Under the pieces are notes generated by a model. It made no database searches and was not told the origin of the DNA. It worked only from the letters and a program-made list of their open reading frames with translations. 64,000 nt of DNA. It comes from Streptosporangium canum (GTDB lineage Bacteria; Actinomycetota; Actinomycetes; Streptosporangiales; Streptosporangiaceae). Positions within the stretch are counted from its first letter, which is position 1. Every line of letters begins with the position of its first letter. Of the stretch, positions 18,068 to 27,101 are shown piece after piece. The stretch spans positions 140,979-204,978 of the forward strand of contig NZ_FOQY01000013.1 of the NCBI RefSeq assembly GCF_900113865.1. Reading direction: 5' to 3'. A program made the translations under genes and the position numbers.

Positions 18068-18499
18068 TCAGGTATCGGGCTGCGGCTTGGACTCGATCGG
18101 AATGCGTTTCCCCTCCTGCTTGGCGTCGGCGAGTTTGACGCTGACCTCCAGGACGCCCTTGTCGTAGGTCGCCCTGATGTCGTTGTCGTCCACGCCGACG
18201 GGCAGAGTGACGGAGCGAGTGAAGGAGCCGTAGCGGAACTCCGTCCGGTGCTGGTCTCTGTGCTCGTCATGCCGCTCGGCGTGGACGGTCAGGGCGCCGT
18301 TGGACAGCGTTATCTCGACATCTTTCTCGGGGTCGATTCCCGGCAGTTCGGCGCGCAGTACGTAGCGGCCTTCCTTGACGTAGTCCTCGAATTTGATGGG
18401 CTGGGTCATGGGCGGCCGCAGGGCGGCGAAGGGCATCTCCAGCAAGTCGAACAGATCGGGGACGAGGCCTCGCTGCTCTCGGCGCATCGGCGTACTCAT
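18068..18499 (-). CDS. Hsp20 / alpha-crystallin family small heat-shock protein
   Basis: A 143-residue small heat-shock protein with an alpha-crystallin domain from about residue 40 to 135. Family marks are YVLRAELPGIDPEKDVEI, the acidic NGALTVHAER strand, GSFTRSVTLPVGVD, and the closing GVLEVSVKL. It is an ATP-independent holdase chaperone. The mycobacterial homologue HspX is the hallmark protein of the DosR regulon. The ATG at 18499 has GGGAGGAAAAC upstream; the longer open frame is out of family. A DosR-like operator lies 69 bp upstream. Confidence 0.93.
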   Translation of the reverse strand: MSTPMRREQRGLVPDLFDLLEMPFAALRPPMTQPIKFEDYVKEGRYVLRAELPGIDPEKDVEITLSNGALTVHAERHDEHRDQHRTEFRYGSFTRSVTLPVGVDDNDIRATYDKGVLEVSVKLADAKQEGKRIPIESKPQPDT

Positions 18500-18567
18500 G
18501 TTTTCCTCCCTGCCTTTTCGGAGTTTCCTCATCTTGATGCCATCACCGAGCAGGGGGCGGACACAGT

Positions 18568-18602
18568 GGTCGGAGGTCCCCGAAGAGCAGGACTTTCGGC
18601 CA
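18568..18602. promoter_or_regulatory. DosR-like inverted operator upstream of Hsp20
   Basis: Left arm GGTCGGAGGTCC, 9 bp spacer, right arm AGGACTTTCGGCC. This is one of the best matches in the window. It lies 69 bp before the Hsp20 start on the minus strand and inside the 233 bp after the CBS-BON gene, so Hsp20 has its own promoter. Confidence 0.75.
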
Positions 18603-18732
18603 CCGTCGTGAAACAGCTGGAAACAGGCAGCTTTCTTTAGGTCGTTTCGAGGATGTCTGAAACGAGATGGCGCGGTCCGGACATTCGCCCGGCGGCACGC
18701 CGATGCCGCAGGACGCTGTGGCGATGAGATCT

Positions 18733-19413
18733 TCAGCCCCGCTCCCCGGCAGGGGTGTCGTCCCGGTCCCAGGCGAGTTCGTCGACCACGTCGACGACCC
18801 CGTTGACCTGCTCGGTCATCCACACGGCGATCTGGACGTCGCGCCGCAGGATCATCCGCCCGCTCAGCGTCACCACGCCGTTCTGGACGGCGACCCGGAC
18901 GCGCGAGGTGTCCATCCACAGCGACCGCACGAGAACCTCCACGCGGACCTCACGCTCGATGTCCCGGTCAGGACGGACGAACACCTTCAGCAGGTCATGG
19001 CGGCTGACGATGCCCGCCAGACGGCCGTGGCCGTCGAGCACCGGCAGCCGTTTGACGCCGTGGTGCTCCATCAGGCGGCCGGCGGCCGCCACCGACACAT
19101 CCATCGAGACGGTGACCGCGGGGGCGGTCATCAGCTCCCGGGCGACCTTGCCTCTGGCCCTGTCCGCCTCCGGCCCCTGATCCGGCCGGGTCTGTGGCGG
19201 CGGACGGCTCGCACCGTGAAACCGCTCTGCGCCCTCTTCCCTGTGCAGGAGATCGGCTTCGGAGACGACGCCGGTCACGTGGCCGTCGCTGTCCAGGACC
19301 GGTACGGCGCTGACCGCGTGGGTGACGAGCAGCGCGGCGATGTCCTTGAAACAGGCGTCCTCACCCACCGAGATCACCCGCCGGGTCATGACGTCCTTGA
19401 CGTTGACAGGCAT
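18733..19413 (-). CDS. CBS-pair protein with C-terminal BON domain
   Basis: A 226-residue protein with two CBS motifs (about 8-60, VMTRRVISVGED...VVSEADLL; and about 97-150, MTAPAVTVSMD...GIVSRHDLLKVF) and then a BON domain (about 155-215, VEVLVRSLWMDTSRVRVAVQNGVVTLSG). CBS pairs bind adenosyl ligands such as ATP, AMP or NAD; BON is usually a lipid- or protein-contact domain. The combination is common in stress islands of actinomycetes. The ATG at 19413 has GGAGG at the right distance. It follows the acetyltransferase gene by 43 bp, probably in one operon. Paralogue of 35506. Confidence 0.9.
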   Translation of the reverse strand: MPVNVKDVMTRRVISVGEDACFKDIAALLVTHAVSAVPVLDSDGHVTGVVSEADLLHREEGAERFHGASRPPPQTRPDQGPEADRARGKVARELMTAPAVTVSMDVSVAAAGRLMEHHGVKRLPVLDGHGRLAGIVSRHDLLKVFVRPDRDIEREVRVEVLVRSLWMDTSRVRVAVQNGVVTLSGRMILRRDVQIAVWMTEQVNGVVDVVDELAWDRDDTPAGERG

Positions 19414-19456
19414 CTTCGCCTCCAAACGGGCCCGCGAGCGTGATGGGCCGACTCGT

Positions 19457-22108
19457 TCATCGCAGCCGCCGGCGGAAGAGCGACGGCGGCGGGGCCGCGG
19501 GGGCGAGCCGTATCCGCGCGTCCACGGCCACCGCGCCGGTCGGGGTGACGATCACTGGATTCAGGTCGAGTTCGACCACCTCCGGGAGATCGTCCAGGAG
19601 CCTCCCGACACCGGTGATCTGCTCCCGCAACGCGGCCACGTCGGCACACGGTCGTCCGCGATAGCCGGTCAGCAGGGGGGCGCAGCGGAGCTCGGCGATC
19701 ATCGCCGCCGCGTCCTGGTCGCCGAGTGGCGGCACCCGGAAGGAGCGGTCCGCCATGAGCTCGGCGATGACGCCACCCATGCCGACCATGAGCAAGGGCC
19801 CGAAGGCCTCGTGCGCGACGCCACCGATGATGATCTCGACACCCGCCCCGACCATCGGCTGGACGATCGCGCCGGTCATGGCCGGTCCGATCATGCCGGC
19901 CATCTCCCGGTAAGCACGGCCGACCTCGTCCGGCGTGCCAAGGCCGGCGCGGACACCGCCGACGTCGCTCTTGTGCACCAGGTTCGGACCGGTGGCCTTG
20001 AGCACCACCGGCAGCCCGATCGTGGCGGCCGCCGCCGCGGCGCTGTCCGGTCCGTCGGCCTCGATCGACTCGGCCATCCGGATGCCGTAGCAGCCGAGCA
20101 GGCGGGCGGCGGTGCCGTAGTCGAGCCACCGGCCGCCGGAATGGCGTGCCAGGTCCGCCTCGACGATGCGGCGCGCGGTGATGTCGGCTGGGCGCGGGCC
20201 GGGGGGCGGGGCCTGCGGTGCGGCGCGCCAGGACGCGTAGTCCACCACGTGGCGCAGTGCCTGCGCCGCCTGCTCGGGGAAGGCGTAGCAGGGTATGCGC
20301 CCGTCCAGCAGGCCGTCATGCCCGCTGATGCACGCGGTCACGGTCTTGCCGGCCGACATGGCCGCGTGGGAGATGGCCTGGCGGGTCCGGCTCAGGCCGG
20401 AGCCGAACGGCGGTGTGTAGACGACCATGACCATGTCGATGCCCGGATCGGCCAGGACGGCCTCGATGGCGAACGCCAGCTCCTGCGCGCTGCCGCCGGC
20501 GGTGAGGTCGACGGGGTTGGCCACGGCCGCCGCGGCCGGCAGCCGGGCACGCAGCCGCCCGCGGGTGACCGGGGCCAGCTCGGGGACCAGCAGGTTGCGC
20601 TGCTCGCAGGCGTCGGCGGCAAGGGCCTGCGGTCCGCCGGAGTTGCCGACGATGGCCACCCGCCTGCCCTGCGGTAGTGGCTGGGTGGCCAGGAGCCGCG
20701 CGGTGTCGAGCATGTCCTGGACGGTCTCCACGCGGATGACTCCCGAGGCTTTCAGCAGGACGTCGACGGCCACGTCCGGCGTGGCGGCGGCCGCGGTGTG
20801 GGAGCGGACCGCCCGCTCACCAGAGCCGCCGCGGCCGCTCTTGATCGCGATGATCGGCTTGCGCCTGCTCACCCGCCGTGCGATGCGGCCGAACCTGCGG
20901 GGGTTGCCGAACGACTCCAGATACAGCGTGATCACGTCGGTCGCCGGGTCGTCCTCCCAGTACTCCAGCAGGTCGTTGCCGCTGACATCGGCCTTGTTGC
21001 CGACGGAGGCGAAGGAGGAGACGCCGATCTCCAGGCGGTTCGCGCGGTCGATCAGGGCGACCGCGACCGCGCCGGACTGCGACATCAGGGCCAGACGTCC
21101 CGGGGCGGGTGGGTGGGGCAGGAAGCCGGCGTTGAGCCTGGCCGCGGTGTTGACGATGCCGAGGCAGTTGGGGCCGACCAGCCGCATGCCGGCCTCACGG
21201 CAGATCCTCAGCAGTTCGTCCTGCGCGCCTGTCTCTCCGGTCTCGGCGAATCCCGCCGTGACGACGACGAGGTTCCGCACGCCGTGGCCGGCGCACTCGC
21301 GGGCGACCTCCGGCACGGTGCGGGCCGGGGTCGCGATGACCGCCAGATCGATCGGGCCCGGCACGCCGCCCACATTCGCGTAGACGGGCAGGCCGCAAAG
21401 TTGCCTGGCATGTGGGTTGATCGGGTAGACGGGGCCGGGGAATCCTCCTTGGAGGAGGTTTCGCAGAATGCGGTGGCCGACCCCACCCGGGGCGCGGCCG
21501 GCGCCGATCACCGCGACCGACTCCGGGTGGAACAGCCTTCTCAGGGAGGCCGATGCCGCCTGGTGCGCGCGTGCCTCGATCCGCTCCAGCATGCCCGGGG
21601 TGGGGCGCGGATCTATCCGGACCTCAACCGATCCGTCGTCGAACGCGCGGGTGGTGGCCAGCCCGATGTCGTCCAGCACCCGCAGCATGGGCCGGTTCTC
21701 CGGGAGCACGTCGGCGACCAGCTCGCGCACACCCTCGTCGGCGGCGTTCAACGCGAGATGTTCCACCAGCAACGTGCCCAGACCGTGGTGGTGCATCCCG
21801 TCGTCGATCAAGACCGCGATCTCGGCGTCGCCCGCATCCCCGGGGATGTACTCCGCGACCGCCACCAGCCGGCCCTGTGACAGGGCCACCAATGCGCGGC
21901 CCGGGTAGTCCGGCGCTGTGACGTGGTCCATGTAGGCGTGGGCGGTCGCCGTGCCGCCGGTGAAGAAACGCAGGTAGGCCGACCGCTCGGACGACCTGTC
22001 GACCAGTTCGTGCAGCCGTGCGCGGTCATCGGGCCGCAGCGGCCGGATGTGGGCGATGCCGCCCTCACGCAGCAGGACGTCGCACTCATCGGGAACGGTC
22101 CGTCTCAT
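19457..22108 (-). CDS. Pat-like GNAT acetyltransferase fused to ADP-forming acyl-CoA ligase
   Basis: An 883-residue fusion. An N-terminal GNAT acetyltransferase (about 15-165) is followed by a CoA-binding Rossmann domain (FHPESVAVIGAGRAPGGVGH...), ligase-CoA domains with the phospho-histidine motif SHTAA, and a C-terminal ATP-grasp domain (about 660-870, LPVVLKATGPNLVHKSDVGGV). This is the layout of protein lysine acetyltransferases of the Pat/PatZ group, which acetylate and switch off acetyl-CoA synthetases. The GNAT domain is N-terminal here, as in several actinomycetes, whereas in PatZ it is C-terminal. The SHTAA histidine is present, so ligase activity may be retained. A DosR-like operator lies 38 bp upstream. 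Confidence 0.85.
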   Translation of the reverse strand: MRRTVPDECDVLLREGGIAHIRPLRPDDRARLHELVDRSSERSAYLRFFTGGTATAHAYMDHVTAPDYPGRALVALSQGRLVAVAEYIPGDAGDAEIAVLIDDGMHHHGLGTLLVEHLALNAADEGVRELVADVLPENRPMLRVLDDIGLATTRAFDDGSVEVRIDPRPTPGMLERIEARAHQAASASLRRLFHPESVAVIGAGRAPGGVGHRILRNLLQGGFPGPVYPINPHARQLCGLPVYANVGGVPGPIDLAVIATPARTVPEVARECAGHGVRNLVVVTAGFAETGETGAQDELLRICREAGMRLVGPNCLGIVNTAARLNAGFLPHPPAPGRLALMSQSGAVAVALIDRANRLEIGVSSFASVGNKADVSGNDLLEYWEDDPATDVITLYLESFGNPRRFGRIARRVSRRKPIIAIKSGRGGSGERAVRSHTAAAATPDVAVDVLLKASGVIRVETVQDMLDTARLLATQPLPQGRRVAIVGNSGGPQALAADACEQRNLLVPELAPVTRGRLRARLPAAAAVANPVDLTAGGSAQELAFAIEAVLADPGIDMVMVVYTPPFGSGLSRTRQAISHAAMSAGKTVTACISGHDGLLDGRIPCYAFPEQAAQALRHVVDYASWRAAPQAPPPGPRPADITARRIVEADLARHSGGRWLDYGTAARLLGCYGIRMAESIEADGPDSAAAAAATIGLPVVLKATGPNLVHKSDVGGVRAGLGTPDEVGRAYREMAGMIGPAMTGAIVQPMVGAGVEIIIGGVAHEAFGPLLMVGMGGVIAELMADRSFRVPPLGDQDAAAMIAELRCAPLLTGYRGRPCADVAALREQITGVGRLLDDLPEVVELDLNPVIVTPTGAVAVDARIRLAPAAPPPSLFRRRLR

Positions 22109-22145
22109 GCGATCCAGCCTCGCGCATCGCGGCGGCGCCCCCCAG

Positions 22146-22179
22146 AGTCCAAGTGCCCTCGCGGGCAGGGACTGTCGGC
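22146..22179. promoter_or_regulatory. DosR-like operator upstream of the acetyltransferase fusion
   Basis: Left arm AGTCCAAGTGCC, 10 bp spacer, right arm GGGACTGTCGGC. The right arm is nearly perfect, the left one weaker. It lies 38 bp before the start at 22108 on the minus strand. It shares the 157 bp divergent spacer with the element at 22195. Confidence 0.5.
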
Positions 22180-22194
22180 TCTAGGCGGTGCAGG

Positions 22195-22228
22195 TGCCGA
22201 AGGTCCTTCCGGATGGTGCCTTTCGGCC
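22195..22228. promoter_or_regulatory. DosR-like operator upstream of the MgtA-type ATPase
   Basis: Left arm TGCCGAAGGTCC, 9 bp spacer, right arm GTGCCTTTCGGCC. It ends 38 bp before the ATG at 22266, mirroring the 38 bp between the 22146 element and the divergent gene. The two elements give each divergent gene its own operator. Confidence 0.6.
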
Positions 22229-22265
22229 GGAGAGCCGTCCGGCCGGGCGGTGATCTGCTGAGGGT

Positions 22266-24959
22266 ATGGAGACGGCCGTGCACGCCCCGCCGGGTGCGGC
22301 ACACCTGATGGGCCTGTCCGCCGGTGAGGCGGCCACGCTGCCCGCCGTACAGGTGCTTGACCGGCTGGGCGTCACCGAGGCGGGGTTGTCCGGCGCCGAG
22401 GCCACGCGGCGCCTGGCGATCTGCGGCCCGAACGCGGTGCGCGCCCACCACGCTCGGGCGTTGCGGGTGCTGGGCCGACAACTGCGCAACGCGGTGCTGG
22501 TGCTGCTGGCGGTGACCGCGGTCATCTCGTTCTTCCTTGGGGACAGCACCAACGCGGTGATCATCGGAGTGATCCTGATGGCCAGTGTCGGGCTGGGATC
22601 CGTCAACGAGTACCGGGCCGAACGGGCGGCTCAGGCGCTGCACTCCCAGGTCAAGCACACCGCTGTGGTGCTGCGCGACGCTCGGCCCGCCGAGGTGGAC
22701 GTCACCGCGCTGGTGCCTGGCGACGTGGTACGGCTGGCACTGGGCGGGATCGTCCCGGCGGATCTGCGGCTGCTGACCACGACCGGTCTGGAGTGCGACG
22801 AAAGCGTGCTGACCGGCGAGTCGCTGCCGGTGGACAAGAACGTCGCGCCCGTCCCGTCCGGTGTGGCGGCGGCAGAGCCGGCCTGCTGCGCCCTGATGGG
22901 CACGGTCGTGCGGGCGGGGGGCGGTACCGGCGTGGTGGTCGCGACCGGTGGACGCGCGGCCTTCGGCCGCATCGCGCTCGGGCTGGGGCAGCGGCAACCG
23001 GAGACCGGCTTCCAGGCCGGGTTGCGGCATTTCTCGGTGCTGCTGCTGCAGATCGCGATCACGCTGACCTCGCTGATCCTGGTGACGAACCTGGTGCTGC
23101 ACCGCCCGCTGATCGAGTCGTTGTTGTTCTCCCTGGCGATCGCGGTGGGCATCACCCCGCAGTTGCTGCCCGCGGTGGTCAGCACCAGCCTGGCGGCCGG
23201 TTCCCGGCGGCTTGCCCGGTGCAAGGTGCTGGTCAAGCGACTGGTCTGCATCGAGGACCTCGGCGACATGGACATCCTGGTCACCGACAAGACCGGCACC
23301 CTGACCGAGGGCCGGATCGGTTTCGTCGCCGCTCTGGCTCCTGGCGGAGACGCCGACGACCGGGTGCTGCTTCTCGGCCTGCTGGCGACCGAGTCCGATC
23401 TGCCGACCGAGGCCGCCTCCGCGCCAGGGGCCGGCCTGCCGGCCGGCGGCTCGGTCGCGGTGGGCGGAAATCCGCTGGACGCGGCGCTGTGGCAGGCGCC
23501 AGGCGCTCCGGCGCACCTGGCCGGCGGCTACACGCGCCTCGGACTGCTGCCTTTCGACCATGAGCGCCGGATGACCACCGCCGTGCTCCGTGCCCCGGAC
23601 GGCACCCGGGTACTGATCACCAAAGGAGCTCCCGAGGCCGTCCTGAGCCGCTGTCCGGACGTGCCGGCCGGAGCCGCCGGCACGCTGCGGGCTCAGTTCG
23701 CCGCGGGCAGCCGGGTCGTGGCCGTCGCCACCCGGCCCGCTGCCGGCCTGACCGTCCCGACGCCGGCCGACGAACGCGACCTGATCCTGGCCGGGTTCCT
23801 GGTGTTTCTCGATCGGCCCAAGGAGGCCGCCGCCGCCTCACTGCGCCGCCTTGCCGCGCTCGGCATCACCGTGAAGATCGCCACCGGAGACAATCCGCTG
23901 GTCGCGGAGAAAGTCTGCGCCGACCTCGGCCTGACCTCGGGTGGCACCCTGACCGGCACCGACATCGCCGCACTGGGCGACGACGCCCTCGCCGCCGTCG
24001 CCGAGACCGCCACGATCTTCGCCCGGGTCTCTCCGGAGCAGAAAGCGCGGCTGATCCGGCTGCTACGCCGCCATGGACGGGACGTGGGATTCCTGGGCGA
24101 CGGCGTCAACGACGCGCTCGCGCTGCACGCCGCCGACGTCGGGATCTCGGTGGACACCGCGACCGACGTCGCCAAGGACGCCGCCGACGTCGTCCTGCTG
24201 GAAAAGGATCTCGGGGTCCTGGCGGACGGGGTCGCCGAGGGCCGGCGCATCTTCGCCAACACCATCAAGTACGTCCTGATGGGCACCTCGAGCAACTTCG
24301 GCAACATGTTCAGCGCCGCCTCCGCCTCGGCGGTGCTGAGCTTCCTGCCGATGCTTCCGGGGCAGATCCTGCTGAACAACCTCCTCTATGACACCAGCCA
24401 GCTCAGCATCCCCACCGACCACGTCGATCCCGAGCAGCTTCACGCCCCCTCGCATTGGGACATCGGCTTCATCCGGCGGTTCATGTTCTTCTTCGGCCCG
24501 ATCAGCTCCCTGTTCGACTTCCTCACCTTCGCGATCATGCTCGGCGTTTTCCACGCCGGCCCCGAACTGTTCCGCTCCGGCTGGTTCGTGGAGTCCCTCG
24601 CGACCCAGACTCTGATCATCTTCGCGATCCGTACCCGGCGGATCCCGTTCCTGCGGAGCCGGCCCAGCGTCCCGCTGCTGGCCGCCGTCCTCGGTGTCGT
24701 CGCCATCGGGGTCGCGCTGCCGCTGTCGCCGCTGTCACACGCGCTGGGGTTCACCGCGCTGCCGCCCGTGTTCTTCCTCGCCCTGACCGCAATGGTCATC
24801 GCCTACCTGATCATGGTCGAGTTCGCCAAGAAGGTGTTCTTCGCCGGCCCTGCCGACAGGCCGCGCACCGTCCGCCGCCGCGACCGTGTCCACCACGTGC
24901 AGCGCCGCGCCTCCCGGTTCAGCCACCCGGGTCCGCTGCCCGGCCGTACCGGCCGGTGA
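22266..24959 (+). CDS. mgtA: MgtA-type magnesium P-type ATPase
   Basis: An 897-residue P-type ATPase of the MgtA/MgtB (P3B) group, which brings Mg2+ into the cell at the cost of ATP. The N-terminal cation-ATPase domain is followed by the actuator loop (CDESVLTGESLPV). The membrane segment AVGITPQLLPAVVSTSLA matches MgtA rather than Ca2+ pumps, and KVLVKRL precedes the phosphorylated Asp in DKTGTLTE (about D341). The hinge is GDGVNDALAL, and further membrane helices complete the C-terminal half. An ATG at 22308 is a possible alternative start. It abuts the convergent GH65 gene with no gap. Confidence 0.88.
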   Translation: METAVHAPPGAAHLMGLSAGEAATLPAVQVLDRLGVTEAGLSGAEATRRLAICGPNAVRAHHARALRVLGRQLRNAVLVLLAVTAVISFFLGDSTNAVIIGVILMASVGLGSVNEYRAERAAQALHSQVKHTAVVLRDARPAEVDVTALVPGDVVRLALGGIVPADLRLLTTTGLECDESVLTGESLPVDKNVAPVPSGVAAAEPACCALMGTVVRAGGGTGVVVATGGRAAFGRIALGLGQRQPETGFQAGLRHFSVLLLQIAITLTSLILVTNLVLHRPLIESLLFSLAIAVGITPQLLPAVVSTSLAAGSRRLARCKVLVKRLVCIEDLGDMDILVTDKTGTLTEGRIGFVAALAPGGDADDRVLLLGLLATESDLPTEAASAPGAGLPAGGSVAVGGNPLDAALWQAPGAPAHLAGGYTRLGLLPFDHERRMTTAVLRAPDGTRVLITKGAPEAVLSRCPDVPAGAAGTLRAQFAAGSRVVAVATRPAAGLTVPTPADERDLILAGFLVFLDRPKEAAAASLRRLAALGITVKIATGDNPLVAEKVCADLGLTSGGTLTGTDIAALGDDALAAVAETATIFARVSPEQKARLIRLLRRHGRDVGFLGDGVNDALALHAADVGISVDTATDVAKDAADVVLLEKDLGVLADGVAEGRRIFANTIKYVLMGTSSNFGNMFSAASASAVLSFLPMLPGQILLNNLLYDTSQLSIPTDHVDPEQLHAPSHWDIGFIRRFMFFFGPISSLFDFLTFAIMLGVFHAGPELFRSGWFVESLATQTLIIFAIRTRRIPFLRSRPSVPLLAAVLGVVAIGVALPLSPLSHALGFTALPPVFFLALTAMVIAYLIMVEFAKKVFFAGPADRPRTVRRRDRVHHVQRRASRFSHPGPLPGRTGR

Positions 24960-27101
24960 TCACGCTCGCGCCTGTGTCTCGAACAGGCAGACGACCCCGG
25001 CCATCGCGCCGAGGTGGATCCCCTCGGCGGTGGTTCCGCCCTGGAGGTCTTTCACGTCGTTGTTCAGCGCCTCCACCAGAAAGGGGTGGGAGGCGCCGGG
25101 GTGCAGGCGTGCCAGCACCCCGGCGTGGACGACCGCGCTCAGCGTGGAGCCGTGGCAGGTGCGGGCGAGGTAGTAGTCCACCGTCCGTGCCGCCATCTCG
25201 GCGTTCCACTCGTAGCCGAGGCCGGTCAGGATCTCACCGACCCCTTCCTCTCCCAGCAGGTGCAACAGCATGAGCACGTCGGCCTGTTTGGAGACCTTGT
25301 ACCTGTTCGGCGTGTCCCCTTCGGCCTCCAGGATGCGGTCCAGCCGCCGGATGTCGGTGTATTTCTCCCGGTAGGCGGTCCAGTCCAGTTCCTGCAGCTC
25401 CCCATATCCCTCGAACTGGCTGATCACCCCGTCGTGGAAGTCCACCCGCATCCGCCGGGACATGCCGGTGAAGAGGTCGATCTCCTGTCGGCTGACCCCT
25501 TCGGCGCCGACCAGGTCGATCATGTCCAGGACCCGGCGCATCAGCCATGCGGTCATGGTGTTGGTGTAGGCGTTGTTGTCCAGGCCCGGCTCGGTACGGC
25601 CCGGGTAGCCGTCGTGGTATTCGTCTGGGCCCATCACGCCGCGGATCGTGTAACGCCCCTGCTCGCAGGTCGCGATCGAGGCGAAGAACCGGGCCACCTC
25701 CAGCAGCAGCTCCCCGCCGAAGCCCGCCAGGAAAGCGGTGTCCTTGGTCGCCCGGTAGTGCTGCCACACGTTGTAGGCGACGGCCAGGCCGACGTGGCGC
25801 TGCAGGTGCGAGCGGTCGGGCAGCCAGCGGCCGGAGCGGGGGTTGAGGTGCAGGCGGGGCGTCTCCTCCCGGCCGTCGCTGCCGCTCTGCCAGGGGAACA
25901 TCGCTCCGGTGTGCCCGGCGGCGCGGGCGGCCCAGCGTGCCTCGGGCAGGCGACGCCACCGGTATCTGAGCAAAGCCTGGGTGATGTCCGGAAAGCGGGG
26001 TGCGAGGAAGGGGAAGGCGAACAGGTCGTCCCAGAAAACGTGGCCCCGGTAGGCCTCGCCGTGCAGGCCGCGGGCGGGTAGCCCGGCGTCGAGTTCCGCG
26101 ACGTGCGGGGAGGCCGTCTGCAGCAGGTGGAAGAGGTACAGGTTGAGGATCTGCTGCACCTCGGCGTCCTCGGCGGTGACATGCGCCCGCTGCCACAGCC
26201 GGTCCCAGGCCCGGACATGCCGCTTGAGCAGGGAGGAGAAGCCGCCCGCGCGCACGACCGCGGTTCTGGCCGCGGCCGTGCTCCCGGCGACGGCCCGGTC
26301 CCGGGAGGTGTACAGGGCCACGACCTTCTCCACGGTGACCCCCTCGCCCGCTTTCACCTCGACGGCCCGCTCATCGCTCACCCACCCCTCTCGAACGGCC
26401 TGGTCATCACCGGAGGCGCTCTCCTCGACGCCGGTACGGCAGCGCCCGCCGGCCACCGTGGTGCGGGCGGCGAGCGCGATCTCCACGCGGGAGGTCGCGG
26501 TGCGTGTCAGCAGTTCGATCACACTGTGGGCGGCGTGCCCGCGGATCGGGACGAGATGCCGATCCGCCAGCCCGCGGTAACGGGCGACCCCGGCGTTGGT
26601 GACACGCCCGTCGAGCGACGAGCGGATCTCCAGCGACCCGCTCCAGTTCTCCGGGACGATCGTCATGGTCAGAGCGGCCAGGTGCGGGTCGTCCATCGAG
26701 ACCAGGCGGTGCTGCTCCAGCCGGGTGATCCGGCCGCGGGAGTCGCGTGTCCGCAGGAGCCGGGTGAGCACCCCCTGGCGCATGTCGAGCGTGCGGCGGT
26801 CGGCCAGGATCTCGGCGCTGCCGGGGGCGAACCAGTCGCCGCGGTCGGCGCGGAAGGTCAGGGGCAGCCAGTTCGGCGCGTTGACGAGGTCCTCGTTCTC
26901 CACCGAGTGGCCCGCGACCCGGGAGATGAGCCGGTCGTAGCAGCCCGCGACGTAGGTGCCGGGATAGTGCACCTCATCGGCGCGTGACTCCGGCGCGGCG
27001 CCCCGGGTGGCGAAGTAGCCGTTGCCGAGCGTGGTCAGAGCCTCCCGCAGCCCCTCCTGGGCGGGGTCGAAGCCGTCATAGGTGAGGAGCCAGGGGTTCA
27101 C
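24960..27101 (-). CDS. Glycoside hydrolase family 65 disaccharide phosphorylase
   Basis: A 713-residue GH65 enzyme. This family splits maltose, trehalose or kojibiose with phosphate and yields beta-glucose 1-phosphate. The N-terminal beta-sandwich contains LGNGYFATRGAAPE. The (alpha/alpha)6 barrel contains WDDLFAFPF and MGPDEYHDG, in which E494 is the expected general acid, and KQADVLMLLHLLGEEG. The GTG at 27101 follows GGGAGAAGAC and overlaps the upstream HAD gene by 26 bp; the extra 46 codons of open frame are not family-like. The pairing with a beta-phosphoglucomutase-like gene supports phosphorylase rather than hydrolase activity. The substrate cannot be decided from sequence reading. Confidence 0.88.
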   Translation of the reverse strand: MNPWLLTYDGFDPAQEGLREALTTLGNGYFATRGAAPESRADEVHYPGTYVAGCYDRLISRVAGHSVENEDLVNAPNWLPLTFRADRGDWFAPGSAEILADRRTLDMRQGVLTRLLRTRDSRGRITRLEQHRLVSMDDPHLAALTMTIVPENWSGSLEIRSSLDGRVTNAGVARYRGLADRHLVPIRGHAAHSVIELLTRTATSRVEIALAARTTVAGGRCRTGVEESASGDDQAVREGWVSDERAVEVKAGEGVTVEKVVALYTSRDRAVAGSTAAARTAVVRAGGFSSLLKRHVRAWDRLWQRAHVTAEDAEVQQILNLYLFHLLQTASPHVAELDAGLPARGLHGEAYRGHVFWDDLFAFPFLAPRFPDITQALLRYRWRRLPEARWAARAAGHTGAMFPWQSGSDGREETPRLHLNPRSGRWLPDRSHLQRHVGLAVAYNVWQHYRATKDTAFLAGFGGELLLEVARFFASIATCEQGRYTIRGVMGPDEYHDGYPGRTEPGLDNNAYTNTMTAWLMRRVLDMIDLVGAEGVSRQEIDLFTGMSRRMRVDFHDGVISQFEGYGELQELDWTAYREKYTDIRRLDRILEAEGDTPNRYKVSKQADVLMLLHLLGEEGVGEILTGLGYEWNAEMAARTVDYYLARTCHGSTLSAVVHAGVLARLHPGASHPFLVEALNNDVKDLQGGTTAEGIHLGAMAGVVCLFETQARA

